From contig JACCYX010000009.1 in NCBI GenBank assembly GCA_013696265.1, positions 1 to 5,816 of the forward strand: 5,816 bases of DNA. The letters run 5' to 3'. Positions 1 to 5,459 of the stretch are shown piece after piece. The translations under genes and the position numbers were made by a program. The DNA is from Chloroflexia bacterium (GTDB taxonomy: Bacteria; Chloroflexota; Chloroflexia; Thermomicrobiales; UBA6265). Under the pieces are notes generated by a model, which saw only the letters and a list, made by a program, of their open reading frames with translations, was not told the origin of the DNA and searched no databases. Numbering within the stretch: the stretch's first letter is position 1; every line of letters begins with the position of its first letter.

Positions 1-1412
1 ACGTGGACGATCCGGGCGTCTGCACCGGCGGCCTCGATGACTCGCCGTGAAATCTCGACCTGGTAGGAGAAGTCGGTGGCGTCGCGGGTCATGATCACGA
101 TCGTCTGCGCCAGCCGCGCGGCGTCGACGGCGAAGGCGGCTTCCTCATCGCCTGGCTCGTGACTGAGGGTGGCGACACGGGTCCCCGGCAGATGGAGGGC
201 CGCCTCCTCCCGGATAATCCCGCCGCGATTGAAGGGATCCTCGGCTTCGCTCGACCGCAAACGCTGGAAATCGACGATCAGGGCCGGTCTATCTGCCCCA
301 ATCGGTACGAACGGACCGCCGCCCACCACCGCGATCGTGCCGGCGGCGATCCGCTCCGCCTCCGCCCGCAGCGTGGGATCGACGGGCGGCAATGGTGGCG
401 TTGGTTCGGCGAGGCCGTACGCCGCCCGCAACGAATCGAGCCGCTCGACCGTCGAGGTAAACAGGTCGAGCGGCAACGAGCCGTCTTCAACAGCCGCGAC
501 CAGCGCCCGGAACCGCACCAGTTGCTTGTCGAGCGATTCATTCGATTCCAGCACATCCACGCCGGCCGCCTTGCAGCGGACCGCGGTGTCTTCCAGTCCG
601 TATCGCGCGTCGATCGCGTCCATCGAGAGCGAATCGGTGAAGATCACCCCATCGAAGCCGAGTTCCTCGCGCAGCAGGCCGGTCAGGATCGCCCGCGAGA
701 GGGTCGCCGGGTGCTCGTCGAGCACCGGAAAGACGATGTGGGTCGTCATCACCGCCGGCACGCCCGCCGCGATCGCCGTCCGGAACGGCGCGAGTTCGAT
801 CTCATGGAGGCGTTCAATCGGGTGATCGATCACCGGCAAGCCGAGGTGGGAATCGACGCTGGTATCGCCGTGACCGGGAAAGTGCTTGACGCAGGAGATC
901 ACCCGCGTGTTTGTCAGCCCGCGAATCGTGGCCAGCGACCCTTCGACCACCTTCTCGACCGTGTCCCCGAACGAGCGGGTGCGGATCACCGGATTGTCGG
1001 GATTGTTGTTGACGTCGACAACCGGCGCGAAGTTGACGTTGACGCCGGTTTCCCGCAACTGGACGCCCGTGATCCGCGCCGCCTCTTCAGTGTCCGAGCG
1101 GTTGTCGCGGGCGGTGAGCGCCATCGCCCCCGGCGGCGTCACCATGTCGGCCGGGAGCCGGCTGACGATGCCCGCCTCCTGATCGGCGGCGATCAGCAAC
1201 GGCGGCATGCCGAGCGACCGGGCTTCGTCCTGAAGCTCGGCGGTCAGGGCGTGGAGTTGCTCGCGGCTCGAGATGTTGTCGGCGAAGAAGATGACGCCGC
1301 TCGGCCGGATTTCGCGGAACGCTGCCCTGGCCTCTTCGGTGAACACCGGCCCTTCGAACCGCAACATCATGCTCTGCCCGACGAGTTCGGGGGTGGTCGA
1401 TGGGGTGGTCAT
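1..1412 (-). CDS. nagZ: Beta-N-acetylhexosaminidase, glycoside hydrolase family 3 (NagZ-like), 3' end missing
   Basis: Only the first 470 codons are present; the reading frame is still open at the left window edge, so the C-terminus is lost. The protein is a GH3 hydrolase that removes terminal beta-N-acetylglucosamine, typically from muropeptides during wall recycling. Seen in the sequence: DQEAGIVSRL (residues 77-86, a variant of the usual DQEGG substrate loop), the NagZ signature KHFPGHGDTSVDSHLGLP (176-193) carrying the Asp187/His189 general acid-base pair, and FTDSLSM (258-264) with the predicted nucleophile Asp260. Residues from about 370 onward look like the start of the alpha/beta C-terminal domain of two-domain NagZ enzymes. 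No signal peptide is visible, so a cytoplasmic location is inferred. The ATG at 1412 has GGAAGG four bases upstream, with AAGGAAAGG further out. It lies downstream of trpA in the same direction but is separated from it by the palindromic element. A chitobiase-like role is possible; the family call is firm. Confidence 0.93.
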   Translation of the reverse strand, partial: MTTPSTTPELVGQSMMLRFEGPVFTEEARAAFREIRPSGVIFFADNISSREQLHALTAELQDEARSLGMPPLLIAADQEAGIVSRLPADMVTPPGAMALTARDNRSDTEEAARITGVQLRETGVNVNFAPVVDVNNNPDNPVIRTRSFGDTVEKVVEGSLATIRGLTNTRVISCVKHFPGHGDTSVDSHLGLPVIDHPIERLHEIELAPFRTAIAAGVPAVMTTHIVFPVLDEHPATLSRAILTGLLREELGFDGVIFTDSLSMDAIDARYGLEDTAVRCKAAGVDVLESNESLDKQLVRFRALVAAVEDGSLPLDLFTSTVERLDSLRAAYGLAEPTPPLPPVDPTLRAEAERIAAGTIAVVGGGPFVPIGADRPALIVDFQRLRSSEAEDPFNRGGIIREEAALHLPGTRVATLSHEPGDEEAAFAVDAARLAQTIVIMTRDATDFSYQVEISRRVIEAAGADARIVH

Positions 1413-1467
1413 GTGGCCTTCCGGTGCCTTTCCTTGGCTGCGCAAGGGTGGCTGTGAGTTCTGCCGT

Positions 1468-1538
1468 GTAGGGGAGGGCTAGCGAGCCGGGAAACCGTAT
1501 CTCGCGACGACAGGTGGCTCGCGTATGCCCTCCCGCAA
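1468..1538 (+). repeat. Left hairpin unit with GTAG foot
   Basis: It reads 5' to 3' on the plus strand. GTAG (1468-1471) is followed by GGGAGGGC (1472-1479), TA, GCGAGCC (1482-1488), a 27-nt loop (1489-1515), GGCTCGC (1516-1522), GTAT, GCCCTCCC (1527-1534) and GCAA (1535-1538). This gives stems of 8 and 7 perfect pairs separated by an asymmetric internal loop of 2 against 4 bases. The terminal four bases on each side are unpaired. Confidence 0.8.
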
Positions 1539-1610
1539 GGTTGCGGTGCCGCCGATGAGCCGGTTCCGCGCCGGGTTTGCCGCCACCCCGAACCGGGTTC
1601 CAGCGTGGCA
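1539..1610. repeat. Linker between the two hairpin units, itself partly palindromic
   Basis: The linker contains a 7-bp stem, CCGGTTC (1560-1566) with GAACCGG (1590-1596), and a short palindrome GAACC-G-GGTTC (1590-1600). The segment 1547-1566 also resembles the reverse complement of 1590-1610, so the inverted symmetry of the element continues toward its centre in decayed form. No reading frame or other feature is seen here. Confidence 0.5.
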
Positions 1611-1681
1611 TTGCGGGAGGGCATACGCGGGCCAGACCTCATTGCGGAGGTGTCCTTCCCGGCCCGCTAGCCCTCCCCTAC
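1611..1681 (-). repeat. Right hairpin unit, inverted copy with GTAG foot
   Basis: On the minus strand this starts with GTAG (1681-1678), then GGGAGGGC (1677-1670), TA, GCGGGCC (1667-1661), a 27-nt loop (1660-1634), GGCCCGC (1633-1627), GTAT, GCCCTCCC (1622-1615) and GCAA (1614-1611). The plan and loop length are the same as in the left unit, but the loop sequence is largely diverged. The loop has its own small stem, ACCTC (1636-1640) with GAGGT (1647-1651). Confidence 0.8.
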
Positions 1682-1714
1682 GAGACTGGCGATGGGTGCG
1701 GACGGGCCGTGACC

Positions 1715-2524
1715 TCATTCGCCGCGCAGGAAGCGCACGAACTCGGCGGCCTTCGCCGGTTTCTCGTCATCCGCCACGGAATTCAGGGCATTGATCAGGG
1801 CCGCGCCCACGATCGCCCCTTCGGCCAGTTCGCCGACCTGACGCACATGCTCCGGCTTGGAAATTCCGAACCCGATCGCCAAGGGCAGGTTCGAATGCGC
1901 GCGGACCCGCGCGATGTAGTCGCCCAGGGTTTGGGACATTGAATCGCGGGCGCCGGTCACGCCGGTCACCGAGACGCAGTAGAGGAAACCCGTGCCACGT
2001 TCCGCGGCCGCCACGAGCCGGTCATCGGTGCTCGTCGGCGCCACCATGAAGATGAGGTCGCGATTGTGAGCGACACATGCTTCCCGCAACGCAGCCGATT
2101 CCTCGATCGGGAGGTCGGGCACGATGAAACCATCGACCCCGGCCGCCGCGCAATCCGCAACGAACCGCTCGACACCGTACTTCAGGATCGGGTTGTAGTA
2201 GCCCATCAGCAGCAGCGGCGCGGTGATGCCTTCGGTCCGCAACTGGCGCACCAGTTCGACGCAATCCTTGAGTCGGGTGCCGTTCTGGAGCGCAATTTGA
2301 CCGGTGCCCTGGACCGATACACCATCGGCGATCGGGTCAGAGAACGGCACGCCGACCTCGACCAGGTCCGCACCGGCATCGATCAGGGCCCGGATGATCC
2401 GCTTGCTCGATTCCAGCGTCGGGAAACCCGCCGTGTGGAACGGCATCAGCGCCGTTCGGCCCTCTTCCCGCAACCGCTCGAACGTTGCCCCAATCCGGCT
2501 GGTGGACGTTGCGGTGTCGGTCAC
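1715..2524 (-). CDS. trpA: Tryptophan synthase alpha subunit
   Basis: TrpA cleaves indole-3-glycerol phosphate to indole and glyceraldehyde 3-phosphate and channels indole to TrpB. At 269 residues it is the normal family length (E. coli 268). The TIM-barrel motifs are in order: FHTAGFPT (29-36), LVEVGVPFSDPIADG (54-68) with catalytic Glu56 and Asp67 (equivalent to E. coli Glu49 and Asp60), MGYYNP before the middle of the protein, the YCVSVTGVTG loop, and the phosphate-binding GFGISKP and GAIVGAAL segments near the end. The start is GTG at 2524, which overlaps the trpB stop as GTGA. The frame stays open upstream to 2860, but that part lies inside trpB and encodes nothing like TrpA. The overlap implies translational coupling to trpB. 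No T-rich terminator follows the stop; the palindromic element begins 33 bases downstream. Confidence 0.97.
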   Translation of the reverse strand: MTDTATSTSRIGATFERLREEGRTALMPFHTAGFPTLESSKRIIRALIDAGADLVEVGVPFSDPIADGVSVQGTGQIALQNGTRLKDCVELVRQLRTEGITAPLLLMGYYNPILKYGVERFVADCAAAGVDGFIVPDLPIEESAALREACVAHNRDLIFMVAPTSTDDRLVAAAERGTGFLYCVSVTGVTGARDSMSQTLGDYIARVRAHSNLPLAIGFGISKPEHVRQVGELAEGAIVGAALINALNSVADDEKPAKAAEFVRFLRGE

Positions 2525-3774
2525 AGGGTCACTCCCAGGGCGTCGGCGACGGTGTGCATGTCCTTGTCGCCGCGGCCGGAAAGGTTGATCACCATCGTCT
2601 TGCCCGACCCCATCTCCTTCGCCAGCTTGGCGGCGTAGGAGATGGCGTGGCTCGATTCCAGGGCGGGGATGATGCCCTCGGTGCGGCAGAGGAGCTTGAA
2701 GCCGTCCAGCGCCTCCTCGTCGGTGATCGAGACGAACCGGGCCCGGCCGGTGTACTTCATGTGGGAGAGTTCGGGGCCGACGCCGGGGTAGTCGAGACCG
2801 GCCGAAATCGAGTGGGTTTCCACGATCTGGCCGTCGTCGTCCATCAACACGTACGACCACGAGCCGTGGAGCACGCCCTCTTCCCCGGTGACGAGCGTCG
2901 CCGCGTGATGCCCGGATTCGAGGCCGTGGCCCCCAGCTTCGACGCCAATGATTTCGACCGACTCGTCATTGAGGAAGGGGTAGAAGAGCCCCATCGCGTT
3001 CGAGCCGCCACCGACGCAGGCGACGATCGCGTCCGGCAGCGAGCCGGTCTGCTCCTGGACCTGGGCCCGGGCTTCGCGGCCGATCACGGACTGGAAGTCC
3101 CGCACCATCATCGGGTAGGGGTGCATCCCGGCGACGGTGCCAAAGATGTAGAAGGTATCGTCGACGTTGGTGACCCAGTCGCGGATCGCCTCGTTGATCG
3201 CGTCTTTCAGGGTCTGCGAGCCGGACCGCACGGAGATGACTTCGGCCCCGAGCAGCTTCATCCGGAAGACGTTGAGCGATTGCCGCTGGATGTCGACCTC
3301 GCCCATGTAGACGATGCACTTGAGGCCGAGCAGGGCGCAGGCGGTCGCGGTGGCGACGCCGTGCTGACCGGCGCCTGTTTCGGCGATAATGCGCGGCTTG
3401 CCCATCCGCTTCGCGAGCAGGGCCTGGCCGAGCGCGTTGTTGATCTTGTGGGCGCCGGTGTGGGCCAGGTCCTCCCGCTTGAGGAAGATGCGGGGTCCGT
3501 CCGCCCCGCCCGCCTCGGCGGCGAATCGCTTCGCCTCGTAGAGCGGGGTTGCGCGGCCCACGTAGTGCGTGGCCAGTTCGTCGATTTCGGCCTGGAAGGC
3601 CGGATCCCGCTTCGCTTCCTCGTAGGCGGCGATCAGTTCCGAGATGGCCGGCATCAGGGTTTCGGGCGCATAGGTGCCGCCGAAGCGGCCGAACCGGCCC
3701 AGGGCATCGGGCATGGCTTCGGCGGCGGCGAACGCGGTTCGGGTGATTGGCGCGATGTTGGACGTGTCGACCAC
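2521..3774 (-). CDS. trpB: Tryptophan synthase beta subunit
   Basis: TrpB is the PLP enzyme that condenses indole with serine to give tryptophan, in complex with TrpA. The 417 residues carry every expected landmark: GRFGRFGGTYAPETLMPA near the N-terminus, KREDLAHTGAHKINNA (99-114) with the PLP lysine Lys110, ETGAGQHG (132-139) with catalytic Glu132, the PLP phosphate loop GGGSNAMG (255-262), the SAGLDYPGVGPELS segment, and NLSGRGDKD near the C-terminus. These mark the standard TrpB1 class rather than TrpB2. The start chosen is GTG at 3774, nine bases after AGGGAG. It gives an N-terminal arm about 20 residues longer than E. coli TrpB. ATG at 3714 would give 397 residues, exactly the usual length, but has no ribosome site. 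The frame is open to 3909, but those codons run through the leader hairpins and look non-coding. Confidence 0.97.
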   Translation of the reverse strand: MVDTSNIAPITRTAFAAAEAMPDALGRFGRFGGTYAPETLMPAISELIAAYEEAKRDPAFQAEIDELATHYVGRATPLYEAKRFAAEAGGADGPRIFLKREDLAHTGAHKINNALGQALLAKRMGKPRIIAETGAGQHGVATATACALLGLKCIVYMGEVDIQRQSLNVFRMKLLGAEVISVRSGSQTLKDAINEAIRDWVTNVDDTFYIFGTVAGMHPYPMMVRDFQSVIGREARAQVQEQTGSLPDAIVACVGGGSNAMGLFYPFLNDESVEIIGVEAGGHGLESGHHAATLVTGEEGVLHGSWSYVLMDDDGQIVETHSISAGLDYPGVGPELSHMKYTGRARFVSITDEEALDGFKLLCRTEGIIPALESSHAISYAAKLAKEMGSGKTMVINLSGRGDKDMHTVADALGVTL

Positions 3775-3783
3775 GTTGATGTG

Positions 3784-3789
3784 CTCCCT
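3784..3789 (-). promoter_or_regulatory. Ribosome binding site of trpB
   Basis: AGGGAG on the minus strand lies nine bases before GTG 3774 and is the only good Shine-Dalgarno match near the candidate starts. It decides the trpB start over the ATG at 3714 and the upstream ATG at 3909. Confidence 0.7.
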
Positions 3790-3797
3790 GAACGATT

Positions 3798-3846
3798 CAC
3801 GGTGGGGGGATGTTGCACCACCGTGCCGGCGTCTCTCCCGAGACGC
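3798..3846 (-). promoter_or_regulatory. Two tandem hairpins in the trpB leader
   Basis: In the mRNA sense, the first hairpin is GCGTCTC-GGGA-GAGACGC (3846-3829), seven perfect pairs closed by a GNRA-type tetraloop. After three bases comes a second hairpin with stem CACGGTGG (3825-3818) and CCACCGTG (3805-3798), eight perfect pairs and a 12-nt loop (3817-3806). It ends eight bases before AGGGAG. No U-run follows either stem, so this is not an ordinary terminator. The loop of the second hairpin contains UCCCC, which could pair with the GGGA of the ribosome site. The stems are seen directly; any role in regulating trpBA or protecting the mRNA is inference. Confidence 0.5.
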
Positions 3847-3860
3847 TGCGACGTGGCGTA

Positions 3861-3866
3861 ACTGTA
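3861..3866 (-). promoter_or_regulatory. Candidate -10 box for trpBA
   Basis: TACAGT on the minus strand matches four of six consensus bases. Transcription starting about seven bases on would place the two leader hairpins at the very 5' end of the trpBA mRNA. No convincing -35 hexamer is found at the right distance, so this is weak. Confidence 0.25.
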
Positions 3867-3896
3867 CCAAAGGAAGACCAGCCTCACCCCGGTCGC

Positions 3897-3920
3897 AAAT
3901 GGCCGGCACAAGACCGGCCA
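3897..3920 (-). terminator. Possible weak intrinsic terminator after the HAD gene
   Basis: In the mRNA sense, TGGCCGG (3920-3914), a 7-nt loop and CCGGCCA (3906-3900) form a seven-pair GC-rich stem followed by TTT. It lies 18 bases after the HAD stop codon, where a terminator is expected, and would separate the HAD gene from trpBA. The short T-tract makes it weak. Confidence 0.4.
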
Positions 3921-3938
3921 GTACGAACCCTCATTCGG

Positions 3939-4640
3939 TTAGGTGCCCCGGACGCCCAGCTCGTCGAGGTGGCGCAGGATGTCGGCGGGATCATCGTAGA
4001 CGCGGAACGCGCCAGCCTCGCGAAGTTCGTCGCCGCCGTAGCCGCCGGAACGAACGCCGATCCCCAGCGCCCGCGCCCGCTGGGCCGCCAGCAGGTCCCA
4101 GATTGAGTCGCCGATCACCCATGCGTTCTGGATTGGGTGGTCCAGCTTCTCGGCCGCCGCCAGGAAGAGGTCGGGATCGGGCTTGGCGTAGCGCACCAGG
4201 TCGCGCGTGATGATCGGCGCCGGGCCATCGAGGACGCCGAGCATTTTCAGCCCGTGCCGGGCGCTGCGCATGTGCCCGCTGGTGGCGATCGCCCACGGTA
4301 CCTCCAGCTCGGTCAGGGTGTGGAGCAGGTCGGTCGCGCCCGGCAGGGGACGGACCTGGTCGGCGATCTCGGCGAAGAAATCGCCGTGCAAGGTCTGCAT
4401 CCGCTGCGTCTGCTCCGGGTCCAGCGGGTGGCCGAGTTCGCGGAGCAGGGCGTTCACGAACAGCCCGCCGCTCATGCCGATCCGGCGGTGGATCTTCCAG
4501 ACGGCGAGTTCGACGCCGCACGACTCCAGCGCCCGCTTCCAGGCAAGTACGTGCTGGTAAACGCTGTCGATCAGGGTGCCGTCGAGGTCGAACAGGAACG
4601 CCGGTGTGTTGTGGGTTCGCTCGCTGATGGGCTCGCTCAT
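3939..4640 (-). CDS. HAD-superfamily hydrolase (phosphatase, phosphoglycolate-phosphatase-like)
   Basis: A 233-residue haloacid dehalogenase-type phosphatase, complete and of usual length. All four HAD motifs are present: FDLDGTLIDS (17-26) with nucleophile Asp18 and acid-base Asp20; motif II ATSG (119-122, probably Ser121); motif III Lys153 in YAKPDPD; and motif IV VIGDSIWD (175-182) with magnesium ligands Asp178 and Asp182. Residues from about 27 to 97 form the helical C1 cap typical of the PGPase/beta-phosphoglucomutase subfamily. It is probably a cytosolic phosphomonoesterase acting on a small sugar phosphate or similar metabolite; the substrate cannot be read from sequence. The ATG at 4640 has GGGAG eight bases upstream. 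It runs in the same direction as trpBA but is separated by 164 bases with a possible terminator, so co-transcription with trp is not assumed. It diverges from the membrane-protein pair. Confidence 0.9.
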   Translation of the reverse strand: MSEPISERTHNTPAFLFDLDGTLIDSVYQHVLAWKRALESCGVELAVWKIHRRIGMSGGLFVNALLRELGHPLDPEQTQRMQTLHGDFFAEIADQVRPLPGATDLLHTLTELEVPWAIATSGHMRSARHGLKMLGVLDGPAPIITRDLVRYAKPDPDLFLAAAEKLDHPIQNAWVIGDSIWDLLAAQRARALGIGVRSGGYGGDELREAGAFRVYDDPADILRHLDELGVRGT

Positions 4641-4680
4641 GGCGTGGACTCCCGGAGGCGGCTACGGATCGGTTTCCCCC

Positions 4681-4686
4681 ACTATA
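4681..4686 (-). promoter_or_regulatory. Candidate -10 box for the HAD gene
   Basis: TATAGT on the minus strand matches five of six -10 consensus bases, and transcription would start about 34 bases before the HAD ATG. The best -35 at a 17-base spacing is ATTCCA (4709-4704), only three of six. The 11-base palindrome CGGCCTGGCCG (4691-4701) lies inside the spacer and could be an operator, though such GC palindromes are common in GC-rich DNA. Confidence 0.35.
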
Positions 4687-4721
4687 CGCCCGGCCTGGCC
4701 GTCTGGAATCCACGCCTCATG

Positions 4722-4727
4722 TATGAT
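4722..4727 (+). promoter_or_regulatory. Candidate -10 box for the membrane-protein pair
   Basis: TATGAT on the plus strand matches five of six -10 bases and stands out in GC-rich surroundings, about 50 bases before the GTG start at 4779. No clear -35 hexamer lies upstream. Together with the opposite -10 at 4681-4686 it suggests a divergent promoter region between 4641 and 4778. Confidence 0.35.
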
Positions 4728-4778
4728 GCCGGTACACGTACTGAGGATCGCCAGGCAGGCAACTCGTAAGGAACGCCA

Positions 4779-5459
4779 GTGGTCAGGGATAGCCGGTATC
4801 AACTGCTCCGCATCGCGTTCGGGCTGCTGACGCTGGCCGCGATCGTGACCCAACTCTGGATCGGGGTCACGGAACGCGACGCCCGGGTGTCCAACTTCCT
4901 CAGCTTCTTCACGATCGAGAGCAACCTGCTCACGGTGGCGGTGCTCCTGGCCGGCGCCGCGCTCGCGATGCGCGGACAGGAGACATCCCCCGGTTGGGAG
5001 CTGTTCCGGGGCGCGGTGGTCGCTTACATGACGACGACCTTCATCGTCTTTGCCGCCCTGCTCTCGGGGCTGCCCGACAACCTCGACCTCACCGAGCCGT
5101 GGGTCAACTTCGTGCTGCACCAGTTGATGCCGATCGTGATGATCCTCGACTGGATCGTCAGCCCACCGCGACACCGGTGGACGGTGCGCCAGGCGCTCGT
5201 CTGGATGCTCTTCCCGCTGGCCTACGGCGTCTACTCGTTGATCCGGGGTCCGATCGTCGAATGGTACCCATATCCGTTCCTGAATCCGGACTCGGCGGGC
5301 GGGTATCCCGGAGTGGCTGCCTATTCGGTCGGCATCGCGGTGCTCTTCGTCGGAATCGTCTGGTTCGTCGTCACAATCGGGAACATGGCGCACGACTGGT
5401 GGGCAACCCGGGATCCAGGAAGCCAACCGGCGATTGACTTCGGAGGGCCAAGGCAATGA
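4779..5459 (+). CDS. Pr6Pr family integral membrane protein (FAR-17a/AIG1-like)
   Basis: A 226-residue polytopic membrane protein with about six hydrophobic segments, roughly at residues 8-30, 43-64, 76-97, 110-128, 138-156 and 179-202. The pattern FFTIESNLL (43-51), RGAVV (77-81), NFVLHQLMP (110-118) and YPYPFLN (163-169) is that of the bacterial Pr6Pr family, related to animal FAR-17a/AIG1/ADTRP. Animal AIG1 and ADTRP hydrolyse fatty acid esters of hydroxy fatty acids using a membrane Thr and His. Thr45 and His114 here sit in equivalent contexts, judged by eye from remembered human sequences. A lipid-hydrolase activity is therefore a reasonable but untested inference. The GTG at 4779 has AAGGA six bases upstream. 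Its stop overlaps the next gene as ATGA. The family is fairly clear; the bacterial function is unknown. Confidence 0.82.
   Translation: MVRDSRYQLLRIAFGLLTLAAIVTQLWIGVTERDARVSNFLSFFTIESNLLTVAVLLAGAALAMRGQETSPGWELFRGAVVAYMTTTFIVFAALLSGLPDNLDLTEPWVNFVLHQLMPIVMILDWIVSPPRHRWTVRQALVWMLFPLAYGVYSLIRGPIVEWYPYPFLNPDSAGGYPGVAAYSVGIAVLFVGIVWFVVTIGNMAHDWWATRDPGSQPAIDFGGPRQ

Larger units (their letters stand above)
1468..1681. repeat. Composite inverted element: two REP-like hairpin units facing outward (BIME-like)
   Basis: Two 71-nt units (1468-1538 and 1611-1681) are inverted copies separated by a 72-nt linker. The outer 26 bases match 25/26 (1468-1493 against 1681-1656), and the inner 23 bases match 22/23 (1516-1538 against 1633-1611). 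Each unit also folds on itself, because its outer arm is complementary to its own inner arm. The two mismatches between the copies become proper pairs within each unit: A1485-T1519 on the left and G1630-C1664 on the right. Both outer ends read GTAG inward. This matches the layout of bacterial interspersed mosaic elements made of two inverted REPs. No target-site duplication, transposase or T-tract is visible. It fills most of the trpA-nagZ gap; the flanks (1413-1467 and 1682-1714) hold only the nagZ ribosome site and unremarkable sequence. The structure is certain. The REP/BIME label is inference. Confidence 0.8.

Noticed and set aside
159..1457. 432-codon open frame on the plus strand
   Set aside because: Antisense to nagZ, which has full catalytic motifs. 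The translation is Arg/Asp-rich low-complexity sequence typical of shadow frames in GC-rich DNA.
1468..1681. CRISPR array, or intact MITE with target-site duplication
   Set aside because: There are only two units, they are inverted rather than direct repeats, and the immediate flanks show no matching duplication.
1656..1681. Intrinsic terminator of trpA
   Set aside because: The stems are strong but no run of T follows in the direction of trpA transcription.
2525..2860. N-terminal extension of the trpA frame
   Set aside because: It lies wholly inside trpB in another frame and is unlike TrpA. The GTG overlapping the trpB stop gives the normal TrpA length.
2485..3861. 458-codon open frame on the plus strand
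   Set aside because: Antisense shadow of trpB with no recognisable domain.
3775..3909. N-terminal extension of trpB to an upstream ATG
   Set aside because: The added 45 residues run through the leader hairpins and do not look like TrpB. GTG 3774 has a good ribosome site.
3775..3911. T-box riboswitch or Trp leader-peptide attenuator ahead of trpB
   Set aside because: A GGTGGTGC stretch vaguely recalls the T-box sequence, but the conserved core and terminator are missing. Reading frames in the leader show a lone Trp codon rather than a cluster.
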